A DNA stretch of 59,822 bases from the NCBI RefSeq assembly GCF_001908205.1, contig NZ_LGHL01000030.1, forward strand, positions 1 to 59,822. The letters are read 5' to 3'. Positions 1 to 8,999 of the stretch are shown in pieces (position 1 is the stretch's first letter; each line of letters starts with the position of its first letter). The translations under genes and the position numbers were made by a program. The notes beneath the pieces were generated by a model that saw nothing but the letters and a program-made list of their open reading frames with translations, did not search any database and had not been told where the DNA came from. This stretch comes from Bradyrhizobium sp. NAS80.1 (GTDB lineage: Bacteria > Pseudomonadota > Alphaproteobacteria > Rhizobiales > Xanthobacteraceae).

Positions 1-1
1 G

Positions 2-628
2 CCGGACCTGCTCGAGCAGCTCCGCGCCGCCAAGGCCGCCGCCGCGCCGGTAATCCAGCCGGAAGTCGTCGAGGTGACGGTCAGCGCCGAAGAGCTCGCG
101 GAGCGGCGCGAACGCGTCGACCGCACCTTGCGCGCCGTGCTCGCCGAGCCCGATGCCGGCTTCCGCGCTATCAGCGTGCTCTATCAGGAATTCGTGGTCC
201 GCTGCCGCATCGAAGGCCTCGGCTCGGCCGTACCCGACCTCAACGAATTCCGCCGTATGCTGACGCACGCGCGCGCCGGACTCGGCGCTGATCTCGCCGA
301 AGATGATGCCTGGCAGGAAGTGTCGCTGCGCGCCTCCATCCTGCCCGACGACATGCAGGGCGTGTTCATGATGATCGCGCGCGCGGCGAAGGAAGGCTGG
401 CCCTGTCCGGGCGACGCCGCGATCGCCCGCGCCTATGGCTCGCACTCGCTGCGCCGGGCTCAGCGCCTGCTCGGCTACATGGAGGAGCAGGGCCTGATCG
501 TCTGCCAGCTCGACGGCGGTGGACGCAGGATCGTGACGCTGGTGGAGCTGGCCTGGGCCACGGCGCCAGGCGATCCCAATGGCGATGATCTGCCGGCGGA
601 GCCGGCTCGGAGCGCGGCCTCCGCTTGA
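2..628 (+). CDS. Hypothetical protein with C-terminal winged-helix-like region (5' partial)
   Basis: The reading frame is open to the left edge of the window (first complete codon at base 2), so the protein probably begins outside; a GTG at 74 is the first internal start candidate. The N-terminal visible part is charged and helical (EELAERRERVD). Residues near the C-terminus (IARAYGSHSLRRAQRLLGYMEEQGL) look like a winged helix: a helix-turn-helix followed by a short wing, then an acidic, Ala/Pro-rich tail. I do not recognise the family; a DNA-binding or replication-associated accessory protein is possible but not shown. It converges on livF with 43 bases between the stop codons. Confidence 0.55.
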   Translation, partial: PDLLEQLRAAKAAAAPVIQPEVVEVTVSAEELAERRERVDRTLRAVLAEPDAGFRAISVLYQEFVVRCRIEGLGSAVPDLNEFRRMLTHARAGLGADLAEDDAWQEVSLRASILPDDMQGVFMMIARAAKEGWPCPGDAAIARAYGSHSLRRAQRLLGYMEEQGLIVCQLDGGGRRIVTLVELAWATAPGDPNGDDLPAEPARSAASA

Positions 629-671
629 GATCGACCTGGAACGTCCCGGCCACTGTCGACCGGGTGCAGAG

Positions 672-1412
672 CTAGGCCGCCTCAGAGCCGCCAAGATAGG
701 CATCGCGGACGCGGGGGTCGTCCTTCAGCGCCCGCGCCGGGCCTGATAGCACGATCTTGCCGATCTGGAGCACATAGGCTTCGTGCGCGATCTCGAGCGC
801 GAGGCTGGCATTCTGCTCGACCATGAAGACCGAGACGCCCTCCTGATTGATGGTCCTGATCAGCTCCAGCACGCGATCGACATAGAGCGGCGACAGGCCC
901 ATGGTCGGCTCGTCCATCACGATCATGCGCGGCCGGCTCATCAGTGCGCGCGCCATCGCGACCATCTGCTGCTCGCCGCCTGAGAGCGAGCCGGCGCGCT
1001 GCGACAGCCGCTGGCCGAGTTTTGGAAACAGCGTGAGCATCTTGTCGAGATCCTGCGCCACCGCATCGCGGTCGCTCCGCACGAACGCGCCCATCAGGAT
1101 GTTTTCGCGCACGCTCATGTCTGCAAACAGCCGCCGCGCCTCCGGTACCGAGGCGATGCCGCGGCGAACGATCTGCGGCGTGGACAGGCCGAGCAGCGAG
1201 GCGCCGTCGAAGGTCACCTCGCCCGAGCGCGGCTTCACCAGGCCCAGGATGATCTTCATCGTCGTCGACTTGCCGCTGGCGTTGCCGCCGAGCAGGCAGA
1301 CGATATGGCCACGGCCGACGGTAATGGACAGGTCGAAATGGACCTGGGCCTGGCCGTAGAAGGTGTTGACGCCCGACAGCGCGAGCAGCGGCTCGGATAC
1401 GTTCGCCGTCAT
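672..1412 (-). CDS. livF: Branched-chain amino acid-type ABC transporter ATP-binding protein LivF
   Basis: Cytoplasmic ATPase of 246 aa, the normal LivF size, that drives import with LivG through LivH/LivM. The Walker A reads GGNASGKST (residues 42-50; the usual LivF form is GPNGAGKST, so the loop is slightly diverged). The signature LSGGEQQ and Walker B IVMDEP are intact, followed by the LivF-type GLSP. Its ATG overlaps the livG stop (ATGA), so the pair is translationally coupled. It is the last gene of a minus-strand operon running from a binding protein through livH, livM and livG. The transported substrate cannot be read from the sequence; neighbours suggest something oxidised or peroxide-linked rather than ordinary leucine. 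Confidence 0.93.
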   Translation of the reverse strand: MTANVSEPLLALSGVNTFYGQAQVHFDLSITVGRGHIVCLLGGNASGKSTTMKIILGLVKPRSGEVTFDGASLLGLSTPQIVRRGIASVPEARRLFADMSVRENILMGAFVRSDRDAVAQDLDKMLTLFPKLGQRLSQRAGSLSGGEQQMVAMARALMSRPRMIVMDEPTMGLSPLYVDRVLELIRTINQEGVSVFMVEQNASLALEIAHEAYVLQIGKIVLSGPARALKDDPRVRDAYLGGSEAA

Positions 1413-2257
1413 GCCGCGCTCTCCTGCTCCGTCGTCCCCGACAGGCCGTGGCCGAGATAGGCCTCGATCACCTTGGGATCGTTGCGCACCTCTTCGCCCG
1501 GCCCTTCCGCGATCTTCCTGCCTTCGTCCATGACGATGACGCGGTCGGAGAGGCGCATCACCATCTCTAACTTGTGCTCGATCAGGAGGATGGTCAGCCC
1601 TTCAGCCTTCAGCTCGGCGACGAGCGCCTGCATCTCCGCGGTCTCGGTCGGGTTCATGCCGGCGGTGGGCTCATCGAGCAGCAGCAGGCGCGGCCTCAGC
1701 GCGAGCGCGCGCGCGATTTCGACGCGGCGGCGGTTGGCGTAGGACAGGCTGTAGGCCGGCTGGTCGATCCGCGGCAGCAGCCGCTCCCCGAAGCGCGCGA
1801 GAATGACCTTCACCTCTTCCCGCAATTTCTCTTCTTCAAGCTTGACGCTCGCAGGGCGCAGCAGCGCCAACCCCAACTCCAGCAGCGGGCCGATCACCGG
1901 CACGGGCGGCTTCACCGCGCGCAGCCGCGTGTGGGCGCCGATCAGGACGTTGTCCATAACGCTGAGATTGCCGAAGACGCGGCCGAGCTGGAACGTGCGC
2001 CCGATACCTTCGGCCGCCAGCCGTTCCGGCGAGAGACCAGTGATGTCCTGACCTTCGAAGCTGACATCACCGGCATCGGGCCGATCGAGCCCGGTCACGA
2101 GGTTGAACAGCGTTGTCTTGCCGGCGCCGTTCGGGCCGATGATGCTGATCAGCTCACCCCTGGCGAGGTCAAGATCGATAGCGTCGACCGCGGTGAGGCC
2201 GCCGAAGCGCCGCGTCAGCCCGCGCAGGGACAGCATGGAGTTAAGCTGCTCCGCCAT
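1409..2257 (-). CDS. livG: Branched-chain amino acid-type ABC transporter ATP-binding protein LivG
   Basis: Second ATPase of the Liv-type importer, 282 aa from the ATG at 2257. Walker [10 protein letters not shown], a diverged signature SLSYANRRR where most LivG have a PYGQQR-like motif, Walker B LLLLDEP and the LivG-typical AGMNPTE are visible, with the C-terminal LGHG tail. The start is set by TGATG overlap with the livM stop. The same frame is open without a stop all the way back through livM into livH, giving an 890-residue run; the middle third of that run is out-of-frame LivM and is not believable protein, so I annotate LivG separately. Confidence 0.9.
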   Translation of the reverse strand: MAEQLNSMLSLRGLTRRFGGLTAVDAIDLDLARGELISIIGPNGAGKTTLFNLVTGLDRPDAGDVSFEGQDITGLSPERLAAEGIGRTFQLGRVFGNLSVMDNVLIGAHTRLRAVKPPVPVIGPLLELGLALLRPASVKLEEEKLREEVKVILARFGERLLPRIDQPAYSLSYANRRRVEIARALALRPRLLLLDEPTAGMNPTETAEMQALVAELKAEGLTILLIEHKLEMVMRLSDRVIVMDEGRKIAEGPGEEVRNDPKVIEAYLGHGLSGTTEQESAA

Positions 2258-3165
2258 CACATCGTCCCCAACAGGCCCTGCGGCCTGAACCGCACGAGCA
2301 GCAGGAGCACGATGCCGTAGATCAGGATGCGGTACTCCGCCGCGATCCGGAACAACTCGGGCAGGCCGACCAGCGCGACCGATCCGACGATGGCCCCGAC
2401 GACATTGCCGAGGCCGCCGAGGATCACGACGGTCAACGCCAGGATGGATTGCTGCGTGTTGAAGGTTTCGTGGTTGATGTAGGAATAGAGATGTGCAGCG
2501 ATGCCGCCGCTGACGCCGGCGGCGAACCCGCCGAAGATGAAGGCCAACGATTTGTAGCGGTTCAGGCTGAGGCCGTAGGCGCGCGCGGCGATGTCGTCGT
2601 CGCGAATGGCGCGGAAGCTGCGGCCAAGATGCGAGCCGAGCAAGCGCCCCTGCAGCAGCGCCAGCACGATCATCACCGCAAAACTGAACCAGTAGATCGA
2701 AGTGGGGCTGATCAAATCGTAGCCAAACAGCGACAGCGGCGGGATGCCGGAGATGCCGATCGGACCGCGGGTGACGCTCTCCCAATTCAGGATCACCAGC
2801 GACACGATCTCGCCGATGGCGAGCGTGGCGATCGACACGTAGTGCCCTCGCAGGCGGAACGACGGCGAGATCAGCGCCGTGCCGAGCGCCGCGCTCATCA
2901 GGCCGCCGCCGATGACGGCAAGGCCGACGGGAACGGTGAAATTCAGCGACAGCAGCGCGGAAGTGTAGGCGCCGATTGCCAGCAGCGCGGCGTGTCCGAG
3001 CGAGACCTGGCCGATCGTACCCGCAACCAATGTCAGACTCAGCGCAAGCATGCCGAGCAGCCAGGCGTTGATGAAAGTCTGGAGCACGTAGAATGACACC
3101 GGAAACAGCGGCAGGATCGCGAAGATGCCGGTGGCGGCCAGCAGGGCCCAGCGCGGAATGCGCAC
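2257..3165 (-). CDS. livM: Liv-type ABC transporter permease LivM (possibly fused to LivH through a frameshift)
   Basis: Inner-membrane permease of about 302 aa counted from a GTG at 3165. Many hydrophobic helices are visible, with the LivM hallmarks [30 protein letters not shown] and, near the end, [14 protein letters not shown]. The GTG lacks a convincing ribosome binding site and the frame stays open 207 bases further upstream, inside livH. LivH in turn has no stop codon here. Shifting frame by one base at a run of five C (coding strand; 3176-3180) would join LivH and LivM into one protein of about 600 aa, an arrangement I recall for Bradyrhizobium Liv permeases. Either fusion with a one-base lesion or coupled separate translation is possible. 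Confidence 0.8.
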   Translation of the reverse strand: MRIPRWALLAATGIFAILPLFPVSFYVLQTFINAWLLGMLALSLTLVAGTIGQVSLGHAALLAIGAYTSALLSLNFTVPVGLAVIGGGLMSAALGTALISPSFRLRGHYVSIATLAIGEIVSLVILNWESVTRGPIGISGIPPLSLFGYDLISPTSIYWFSFAVMIVLALLQGRLLGSHLGRSFRAIRDDDIAARAYGLSLNRYKSLAFIFGGFAAGVSGGIAAHLYSYINHETFNTQQSILALTVVILGGLGNVVGAIVGSVALVGLPELFRIAAEYRILIYGIVLLLLVRFRPQGLLGTM

Positions 3166-4081
3166 CGGGCGGCTCGGGGGCGATGAAGGTGCCGGTGAGC
3201 GGCTCGGGCGGCGCCTGCCGCGCGCTGGCGAACAGGCCATTGGGCCGCAGCACGAGGACAACGACCAGCAGCAGGAACGCGAAGAGATTGCGGTAGCTGG
3301 TGCCGAACACGGCGACGCCGTAACTCTCCACCAATCCGAGCAACAGGCTGCCGACCACGGCGCCAGGCACATTGCCGGCGCCGCCGACCACCTCGGCGAC
3401 CACGCCCTTGAGCGTCGCCTGAAGACTCATCGCGGTGTCGATCTGGTTGTAGTACATGCCGACCAGCATGCCGGAGACGCCACCGAGCGCAGCGGCAATG
3501 CCGAACACGGCCTGATTGACGCGGTTGACGTCGACGCCCATCTGCATCGCTGCGTCACGGTCTTGCGCCGTGGCACGCACCGCCCAGCCGAGCTTGCTGT
3601 AGCGCAGGAACACGAACAGCAGCAGCGCGCTGCTGATGCCGACGCCGGCGATCAGCAGATCAAGCGGCCCGATCGTGCCGCCACCGACCTGGAAGCGAAC
3701 GTCGGGTAACTGGCTCGGCAGCGCCCGCGGGTTGGGCGAGAACGTCAGCATCACGAGCTGATCGAGCACGAAGCTGATGCCGATCGTCGCGAGCAGCGGC
3801 GCAATGCGCACCGAGTTCTGCAGGGGGCGCAGGCCGAAGCGTTCGATGATCAATCCGACCACCGCAGCGGAGGCCGCCACCACGATGATCGTGAGCGGCA
3901 GTGGCGTGTGCAGTTGCACCACCGCGACCCAGCCGATATAGGCGCCGACGAGATAGATCGAGCCCTGGGCAAAGTTGATCAATCGGCTGACGCCGAAGAT
4001 CAGCGCAAGCCCGACCGCAACGAGAGCGTAGACGTTACCGACGATCAGCCCGTTGATCGTGTAGTCGAGCCAGGAAGACAC
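3166..4081 (-). CDS. livH: Liv-type ABC transporter permease LivH (no in-frame stop at its end)
   Basis: Inner-membrane permease partner of LivM. It starts with GTG at 4081 ([15 protein letters not shown]), preceded by a GGGGG tract. LivH hallmarks are clear: [25 protein letters not shown] at the N-terminus, [17 protein letters not shown] in the cytoplasmic loop and [23 protein letters not shown] near the end. Homology stops after [13 protein letters not shown], yet the frame continues through livM to livG without a stop. The end given is where the LivM domain begins. A GC-rich two-hairpin repeat separates this gene from the upstream binding protein. Confidence 0.85.
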
Positions 4082-4121
4082 GCGGGTAGCCCCCGAGTAG
4101 AGAGAAAAGCGGCCGGAGCGA

Positions 4122-4224
4122 CTAAAGCGCGATAAGATCGGAAAAGTTCGTCATCGCGCTTTAGCTTGTTTTTGCGCATGATCTTTCCGGAAAACCGCTT
4201 CGCACTTTTCCGGATCATGCTTTG
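4122..4224. repeat. Two-hairpin intergenic repeat, copy A
   Basis: Two adjacent palindromes: CTAAAGCGCGAT (4122-4133) pairs with ATCGCGCTTTAG (4153-4164), then a GCATGATC..CCGGAAAA arm (4176-4194) pairs with TTTTCCGGATCATGC (4206-4220). A near-identical element lies at 6718-6822. It sits between the binding-protein gene and livH, where it could stabilise or terminate part of the transcript. The unit resembles a dispersed repeat I associate with Bradyrhizobium intergenic regions; that link is recalled, not searched. Confidence 0.85.
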
Positions 4225-4238
4225 GTCCGACCATCATG

Positions 4239-5396
4239 TCAGGTCGGCTTGCCGTCCCAGAGCGCGAACTGGCCCTTGCGCACGACGAGCTCGGCATTCA
4301 TGGCACCCTTGACGCGGCGGGTCGCGACGTCGAACGTCGCCGTGCCGAAGATGACGCTCGGGACATCCTTCACTTTCGTGAACGCGTCGCGAATGGCGCG
4401 CCGATCTGCGCCACCGATCTTCACCACCGCGGCCGCCATGTTCATCGCGTCATAGGCGTAGGCATTGAATGCGTCGGGCTCCAGCCCGTTGTACTTCTTC
4501 CTGAAGCCCGCGATGAACTTCTGCACCTCGGGCCGCGGGTCTTCCGGGAAATAGCGCGTGCCGACGTGCACGTCCTCGACCGCCTCGCCGCCGAGCTCCA
4601 GGAATTTCGGCGAATAGACCGAGCTCGCAGCGCAGATCACCTGCTTCAGCCCGACCTGACGCGCCTGGCGCGCGATCAGCGCACCGTCGGAATAATAGGA
4701 GATCAGGATCAGCCCATCCGGATTGGCGTCGCGGACGCGCACCAGTGTCGATCGGAAATCCCGCTCCTCCGCGATGTAGCCCTCGGTGACCACGATCTCC
4801 GCGCCATACTCCTTGGCAGCATTGGTGAAATAGTCGCGGCTGGTGCGGCCCCAATCGGTGTTGAGGTGCAGTACTGCGAGCCTCTTGAGGCCGAGGCGCT
4901 TCACCGCATATGACGCCAGCAGCGGCTGCTCGTCGGCCTGGCTGACCGAGGTGCTCCACATGAAGTCGCCGCCCTTGGTGAAATCGGGATGCGAGTTGGT
5001 GAAACCAAACTGCACCAGACCTCCGCGCTGATAGATCGGCGAGGCCGCCATCGAGGCCGGGCTGGAGAAATCGCCAAGCTCCATGACGATGCGGGGATCG
5101 GACACAAATTTCTGCGCGATCGCCACGGACTGGCGCGGATCGCTCTGGCTGTCCTCGAAGCTGTAGGCGAGCTTGCGGCCATTGATGCCGCCGGCGCCGA
5201 GGATCTCGTCGAGCGCAAAATCAAAGCCCTGTTTCCACTGTGTGCCATATTGCGCATTGGGACCCGTGAGGGGACCGCTGACGCCGAGCAGAATCGGCTC
5301 AGAGGATTGCGCGAAGGCGGAACGCGAGAAAGCCGCTCCAGCCATCATGGCGGCAAGCGAGCCCTTGACCAAGGTACGGCGATCGATGTTGCTCAT
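4239..5396 (-). CDS. Liv-type ABC transporter substrate-binding protein (Peripla_BP_6)
   Basis: Periplasmic ligand-binding protein of 385 aa. The ATG at 5396 is chosen over an ORF start 33 bases upstream because it begins the export signal MSNIDRRTLVKGSLAAMMAG, which has twin arginines and ends at an AFA cleavage site, suggesting Tat export. The mature part starts EPILLGVSGPLTGPNAQYG, typical of the LivK/amide-binding fold, with SQSDPRQSVAIAQKFVSD and YAYDAMNMAAAVVK further on. It leads the livHMGF set (same strand) and follows two CMD/peroxidase genes, so ligand and peroxidase or monooxygenase substrate may be related. Confidence 0.9.
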   Translation of the reverse strand: MSNIDRRTLVKGSLAAMMAGAAFSRSAFAQSSEPILLGVSGPLTGPNAQYGTQWKQGFDFALDEILGAGGINGRKLAYSFEDSQSDPRQSVAIAQKFVSDPRIVMELGDFSSPASMAASPIYQRGGLVQFGFTNSHPDFTKGGDFMWSTSVSQADEQPLLASYAVKRLGLKRLAVLHLNTDWGRTSRDYFTNAAKEYGAEIVVTEGYIAEERDFRSTLVRVRDANPDGLILISYYSDGALIARQARQVGLKQVICAASSVYSPKFLELGGEAVEDVHVGTRYFPEDPRPEVQKFIAGFRKKYNGLEPDAFNAYAYDAMNMAAAVVKIGGADRRAIRDAFTKVKDVPSVIFGTATFDVATRRVKGAMNAELVVRKGQFALWDGKPT

Positions 5397-5457
5397 GCAC
5401 GGCTCCATCCACTCAGGTGTTACAAACAAGCGGCAATTCTTGTGCCAGTGAAGCTGC

Positions 5458-6042
5458 CTATTTCGAGGGCTCGCCGAGCGACAGCATCAGCCGGTTCGCC
5501 CAGTTGAAGAACGACGCGCCGTTGATGACGTCGACGATCTCCGCATCGTCGAGGCCGGCGCGGCGCAGCTCCTCGATATTGTCCGGACCAAACGCGATCG
5601 GCGTTGCAGCCAGTGCGACGGACGCCTTGACGACGGCATTCCAGCGCTCGCCGAGATCGGCTCCGACGCCTTCGTCGAGCAGGCGCTGCACGTCGTCGCC
5701 GCGCTTGGAATAGGTGCTGGCAAAGCGTGCATGCACGGACGCGCAATAGATGCAGCCGTTGTAGCGCGAGGTCGCTGCGGCTGCGAGCTCGCGCTCGGCG
5801 CGCGGCAGGCCATCGGCGGTGTTGTAGAAAATGTCCTTGTCGGTCTTGGTACGGGCTTCCAGCACCTCGGGATCCCGCACCAGCAGGCGGAAATATTCCG
5901 ATTTGGCGCGGGCGCGATCGACGAGGCCGGAAAAATGCCGTTCGGTCAGTTCAGCCTCGGGCAGCGGATCAATCCACGACACCCAGCCGAGTTCGTCCTG
6001 AGTGAACACGACGGGCGGAATGACTTTGTTTTCAGCGCTCAT
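5458..6042 (-). CDS. Alkylhydroperoxidase-domain protein (Avi_7169-like)
   Basis: 194-aa protein with one AhpD/CMD domain. The redox motif CIYC (Cys97 and Cys100) is followed by His104 in SVHARF, the arrangement of AhpD-type peroxidases that reduce hydroperoxides with a dithiol. The N-terminal 60 residues (VIPPVVFTQDELGWVSWIDPLP) match my memory of the Avi_7169 peroxidase family, which travels with the next two genes upstream. The ATG has an AGGAGG seven bases ahead. It lies 11 bases after the CMD gene at 6054-6683, so they form one transcript. Assignment to the subfamily rests on recalled context and needs a profile search. Confidence 0.85.
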   Translation of the reverse strand: MSAENKVIPPVVFTQDELGWVSWIDPLPEAELTERHFSGLVDRARAKSEYFRLLVRDPEVLEARTKTDKDIFYNTADGLPRAERELAAAATSRYNGCIYCASVHARFASTYSKRGDDVQRLLDEGVGADLGERWNAVVKASVALAATPIAFGPDNIEELRRAGLDDAEIVDVINGASFFNWANRLMLSLGEPSK

Positions 6043-6053
6043 GATGCAGCCTC

Positions 6054-6683
6054 CTACGCGCCAGAAGCGGCGTTCGCGGTGCGCCCAAGCGAAGCGCCGA
6101 GCACGCGCAGTCCGGTGACGACTCGCACCTGGAACGACAGGAACGCGACGAGTTGAGAGAACGTGACGATGCCAGTGTTTGACCAGCCAGCTGCGAGCAG
6201 CGCCTTCATGTCGGAAGACGCGGCATCGCGGGGCCGGAACACCAGCAGGTGGGCATGTTCCAGCGCCGCGACGAGCCGCGCACCGAGGGCAGGCCTGCGC
6301 TCCGTGCTCACCCGGTAGATGAGCCCGGCCTTGTTCTCGACCGACAGCGGGCCAGCCGGAAAAGCGCCATACGGGCCCGACGTCTTGCCGCGCTCGATCT
6401 CGGCCTTGATCGCTTCGAACAAAGCTGCTCCATCCGCGTTCACGGCAAGCTTCTCGCGGTAGAACGCGGCGACGGGGGACTCGCCGTGGAGGCCGGTCAC
6501 GAAGGCCGCGACCGCGGCGCGTTCGGCAAGCGAGAAATCGCTGGCGTCAATCGGCTCGAACAGCGAGAGATAGCTCTTCTGCGCATTCTCGCGCGCCTGC
6601 AGCCGGCGCGCGCGAATGGTGTCCAGCGCCGAGCCCGGTTCAATCCCGGCGAGCGTGTCGATGATATCCTTCGTTCCCATCAT
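6054..6683 (-). CDS. CMD domain protein (Avi_7170-like)
   Basis: 209-aa, largely helical protein of the carboxymuconolactone decarboxylase/AhpD superfamily without the CxxC redox pair, so it is probably a non-peroxidase partner of the 194-aa protein that follows it. Recognisable stretches are DFSLAERAAVAAFVTGLHG and SVENKAGLIYRVSTERRPALG. Two adjacent ATGs (6683 and 6680) follow a GAGG. Repeat copy B lies directly upstream, between this gene and the luciferase-like monooxygenase. The trio monooxygenase, CMD protein and peroxidase is a recurrent cassette beside ABC importers; its biochemical role is unknown to me. Confidence 0.8.
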   Translation of the reverse strand: MMGTKDIIDTLAGIEPGSALDTIRARRLQARENAQKSYLSLFEPIDASDFSLAERAAVAAFVTGLHGESPVAAFYREKLAVNADGAALFEAIKAEIERGKTSGPYGAFPAGPLSVENKAGLIYRVSTERRPALGARLVAALEHAHLLVFRPRDAASSDMKALLAAGWSNTGIVTFSQLVAFLSFQVRVVTGLRVLGASLGRTANAASGA

Positions 6684-6717
6684 TCAGCCTCGTGCAACAC
6701 GATCACATTCATTTCGG

Positions 6718-6822
6718 CTAAAGCGCGATGAGATTGGGATGAATCGTCATCGCGCTTTAGGTTATTGTTCGAGCATGATCATTTCGGAAAACCGCTGCGC
6801 ACTTTTCCGGATCATGCTTTAG
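6718..6822. repeat. Two-hairpin intergenic repeat, copy B
   Basis: Same architecture as the copy at 4122-4224: CTAAAGCGCGAT (6718-6729) pairs with ATCGCGCTTTAG (6749-6760), and GCATGATC (6773-6780) with downstream CGGAAAA pairs with TTTTCCGGATCATGC (6803-6817). The TAA stop of the monooxygenase gene (6819-6821) lies inside the repeat end, so insertion of the element may have set the present C-terminus. Confidence 0.85.
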
Positions 6823-7853
6823 CCCGCCAGGGCGACATCTGCCGCCGTCCTGGTCCAGCCCAGCGCCGGCGCGACCTTGTCCGCGACGAGCTCGATCGAA
6901 CGCAGGATGTAGGGGTGCGGCGGATCGACCGAATGCGCCTGGAAGACGAGATCAGTCACCCGCTCTAGCGTGGCATCGGCGCGGAGCGAGGCGATGACGT
7001 CGTCGGCCACACCGACATGCGTGTCGAACGCCGTGATCATCTCCTCCAGCGTCTCGCCCGGCTCGGAGTGGCCACCCTTGAGGAACTGCGGGAGCGCGCG
7101 CCGCAGCCCGGCATCCGCGAGGCGCATCGCCTCGACCCGGTCGTCGGCGACGAAGATGGTGCGCGACGCCATGATGCGGGGCTCGCGACCCGGCGGCAGC
7201 GCTTCCAGATAGGCGTCGATGATCGGATTCTGGATCTCGGCGAGCGTTGCGTGCGGCGCCTCCTTGGCCCGCGGCTGCGTGCGCGACAGCAAGAGACCAT
7301 CGCCCGCCTTGCCCGCGCGCGCCCCACCGGCCACCGAGAAGGTCGCCTGCCAGATCCGACCATCCAATTGCGGCCGCTGCGGATAGAGCGTGTCACCGCC
7401 ATCAAGTGGCTTGCCGGTCAGCGCGGTCCGGACGACGTCCAGGTTGCGGGCAAAGATCTCGTTGCGCTGGGCGCTGTCGAGGCCAAAAGCGGCAAAGGCC
7501 GACGGGTTGCCGCCAGTGCCGACGCCAAGCTCGAAGCGGCCGTTGCAGAGCAGATCAAGCACCGCGGCGTCCTCCGCCACCCTCACCGCGTTCTCCAGCG
7601 GCAAGGTCACGATGCCGGTGCCGAGGCGGATGCGCGAGGTCTGTGCTGCGACGTAACCGAGGAAGGTGAAGGGCGAGGGCAGCCCGCCCTCGCGCTCGTG
7701 AAAATGATGCTGCGCGATCCACGCAGAATCGAGGCCCGCCTTCTCGGCGCGCACGATCTGCTCGGCCGCAAAGCGGTATCGCTCGGCGGCCGGCGCCTCG
7801 TCGAGAAGGCGCGTGAAGAATCCCAGTCGTTTCAGGTTTGCAAAGCGTTTCAT
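6819..7853 (-). CDS. FMN-dependent luciferase-like monooxygenase (KPN_01858-like)
   Basis: 344-aa cytoplasmic LLM-class flavoprotein expected to oxidise a small organic substrate with O2 and reduced FMN. The fold is visible from AEKAGLDSAWIAQHHFHEREGG (strand 2 and the bacterial luciferase His motif), through RIRLGTGIVTLPLENAVRVAEDAAVLD and GRFELGVGTGGNP. Its association with the CMD protein and peroxidase downstream fits the KPN_01858 family as I recall it. The stop codon lies within repeat copy B. An AGGGG precedes the ATG. Substrate is not readable; the nearby CoA-transferase and binding proteins suggest catabolism of an imported compound. Confidence 0.85.
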   Translation of the reverse strand: MKRFANLKRLGFFTRLLDEAPAAERYRFAAEQIVRAEKAGLDSAWIAQHHFHEREGGLPSPFTFLGYVAAQTSRIRLGTGIVTLPLENAVRVAEDAAVLDLLCNGRFELGVGTGGNPSAFAAFGLDSAQRNEIFARNLDVVRTALTGKPLDGGDTLYPQRPQLDGRIWQATFSVAGGARAGKAGDGLLLSRTQPRAKEAPHATLAEIQNPIIDAYLEALPPGREPRIMASRTIFVADDRVEAMRLADAGLRRALPQFLKGGHSEPGETLEEMITAFDTHVGVADDVIASLRADATLERVTDLVFQAHSVDPPHPYILRSIELVADKVAPALGWTRTAADVALAG

Positions 7854-7981
7854 ACGACCCCTGCCGGACGAGAATTACCACGCCCCAATGATGTCGGCTG
7901 CCGCAGCTCCAGACAAGCGGGCATTGCGCAAGGCTGTCCGCCGGGATCGCCCCTGCGCTGGAGCCTTGCTGGGCAGACTGC

Positions 7982-8764
7982 CTACCAGCTCGGCAGCACC
8001 GCGCCCTTGAACTTCGTCAGGACGAACTCCTTGACCTCGGGCGTGTGGTAGCTGTCCACGAGGGTCTTGACCCAGGGCTTGTCCTTGTCGGCGGTGCGAA
8101 TGGCGATCAGGTTGACGTAGGGTCCCTTCGGGTCCTCGCGCAGGATCGGATCCTTGACGGGATCGAGCCCGGCCTGGGTTGCATAATTGGTGTTAATCGC
8201 AGCTGCGTCGACATCATCGAGCGCGCGCGGCGCCTGCGCCGCATCGACCTCGACGAATTTCAGCTTCCTGGGGTTCTCGGTGATGTCGAGCACCGTCGGC
8301 TTGAAGCCGACACCGTCCTTCAGTTTGATCACGGCCTTGTCGCGCAGGAGCAGCAGCACGCGGCCGCCATTGGTCGGATCGTTCGGAATCGAGACCTTGC
8401 CGCCCTCGGGGATATCGGCGAAGGCCTTGTGCTTCTTCGAATAGACGCCGATCGGGAAGTTCACGGTCAGTGCGACGGATTCGATCTTGTAGCCGCGGTC
8501 GGCCTTCTGGTTGTCGAGATAGGGCTGGTTCTGGAAGGAATTGGCCTGGATCTCGCCTGCATCAAGCGCTGCGTTCGGCACGACGTAGTCGGAAAACTCG
8601 ATAAGCTGGATATCGAGGCCCTGCCTGGCAGCGATCGGCTTCACGGCCTCGAAGATCTGCGCATGCGGTCCCGGCGTGACGCCGATCTTGATCGTCTCTG
8701 CCGCAGCCGCGGCTGACCATGCGGCGAGTACGCTCGAGAGGATCAGGGCGGAACGAAACGACAT
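7982..8764 (-). CDS. MetQ/NlpA-family ABC transporter substrate-binding protein (orphan)
   Basis: 260-aa periplasmic binding protein. The ATG at 8764 follows GGAG and opens a signal peptide (MSFRSALILSSVLAAWSAAAAA); there is no lipobox Cys, so it is soluble rather than the usual lipoprotein. MetQ-family features follow: ETIKIGVTPGPHAQIFEAVKPIA, SFQNQPYLDNQ and DPTNGGRVLLLLRDKAVIKL. No MetN ATPase or MetI permease is nearby; the only transporter on this strand is the Liv-type one 2.5 kb downstream. It may serve a transporter elsewhere or have been recruited by the monooxygenase cassette. Confidence 0.88.
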   Translation of the reverse strand: MSFRSALILSSVLAAWSAAAAAETIKIGVTPGPHAQIFEAVKPIAARQGLDIQLIEFSDYVVPNAALDAGEIQANSFQNQPYLDNQKADRGYKIESVALTVNFPIGVYSKKHKAFADIPEGGKVSIPNDPTNGGRVLLLLRDKAVIKLKDGVGFKPTVLDITENPRKLKFVEVDAAQAPRALDDVDAAAINTNYATQAGLDPVKDPILREDPKGPYVNLIAIRTADKDKPWVKTLVDSYHTPEVKEFVLTKFKGAVLPSW

Positions 8765-8999
8765 CTTCGGGCTCCATAACTCAGCAACAATGATTGGAAC
8801 CGTATTCGCTTCTCCGCCGAACGAAATCAATGAAATGGAAATCCATATTAGCGGGCTGCGGCGGACGCACTTTCTCCATTCGGCACCCAACGGGAAACGA
8901 ATTCACGGCGACGATGACGCCTTCCACAAGCGCGAGGCGCATCACGGCAAATCGCCGCCGGGGATGCGAGGTTGGCGGCGAGCTCGCGATGCCCGCGCG

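Noticed and set aside
645..664. Terminator between the first gene and livF (CCCGG/CCGGG)
   Set aside because: Five-base stem with a ten-base loop and no T run; too weak.
1409..4081. Single 890-codon open frame covering livH to livG
   Set aside because: The middle third is Arg/His/Pro-rich out-of-frame LivM, whose true frame encodes a good permease; not a real trifunctional protein.
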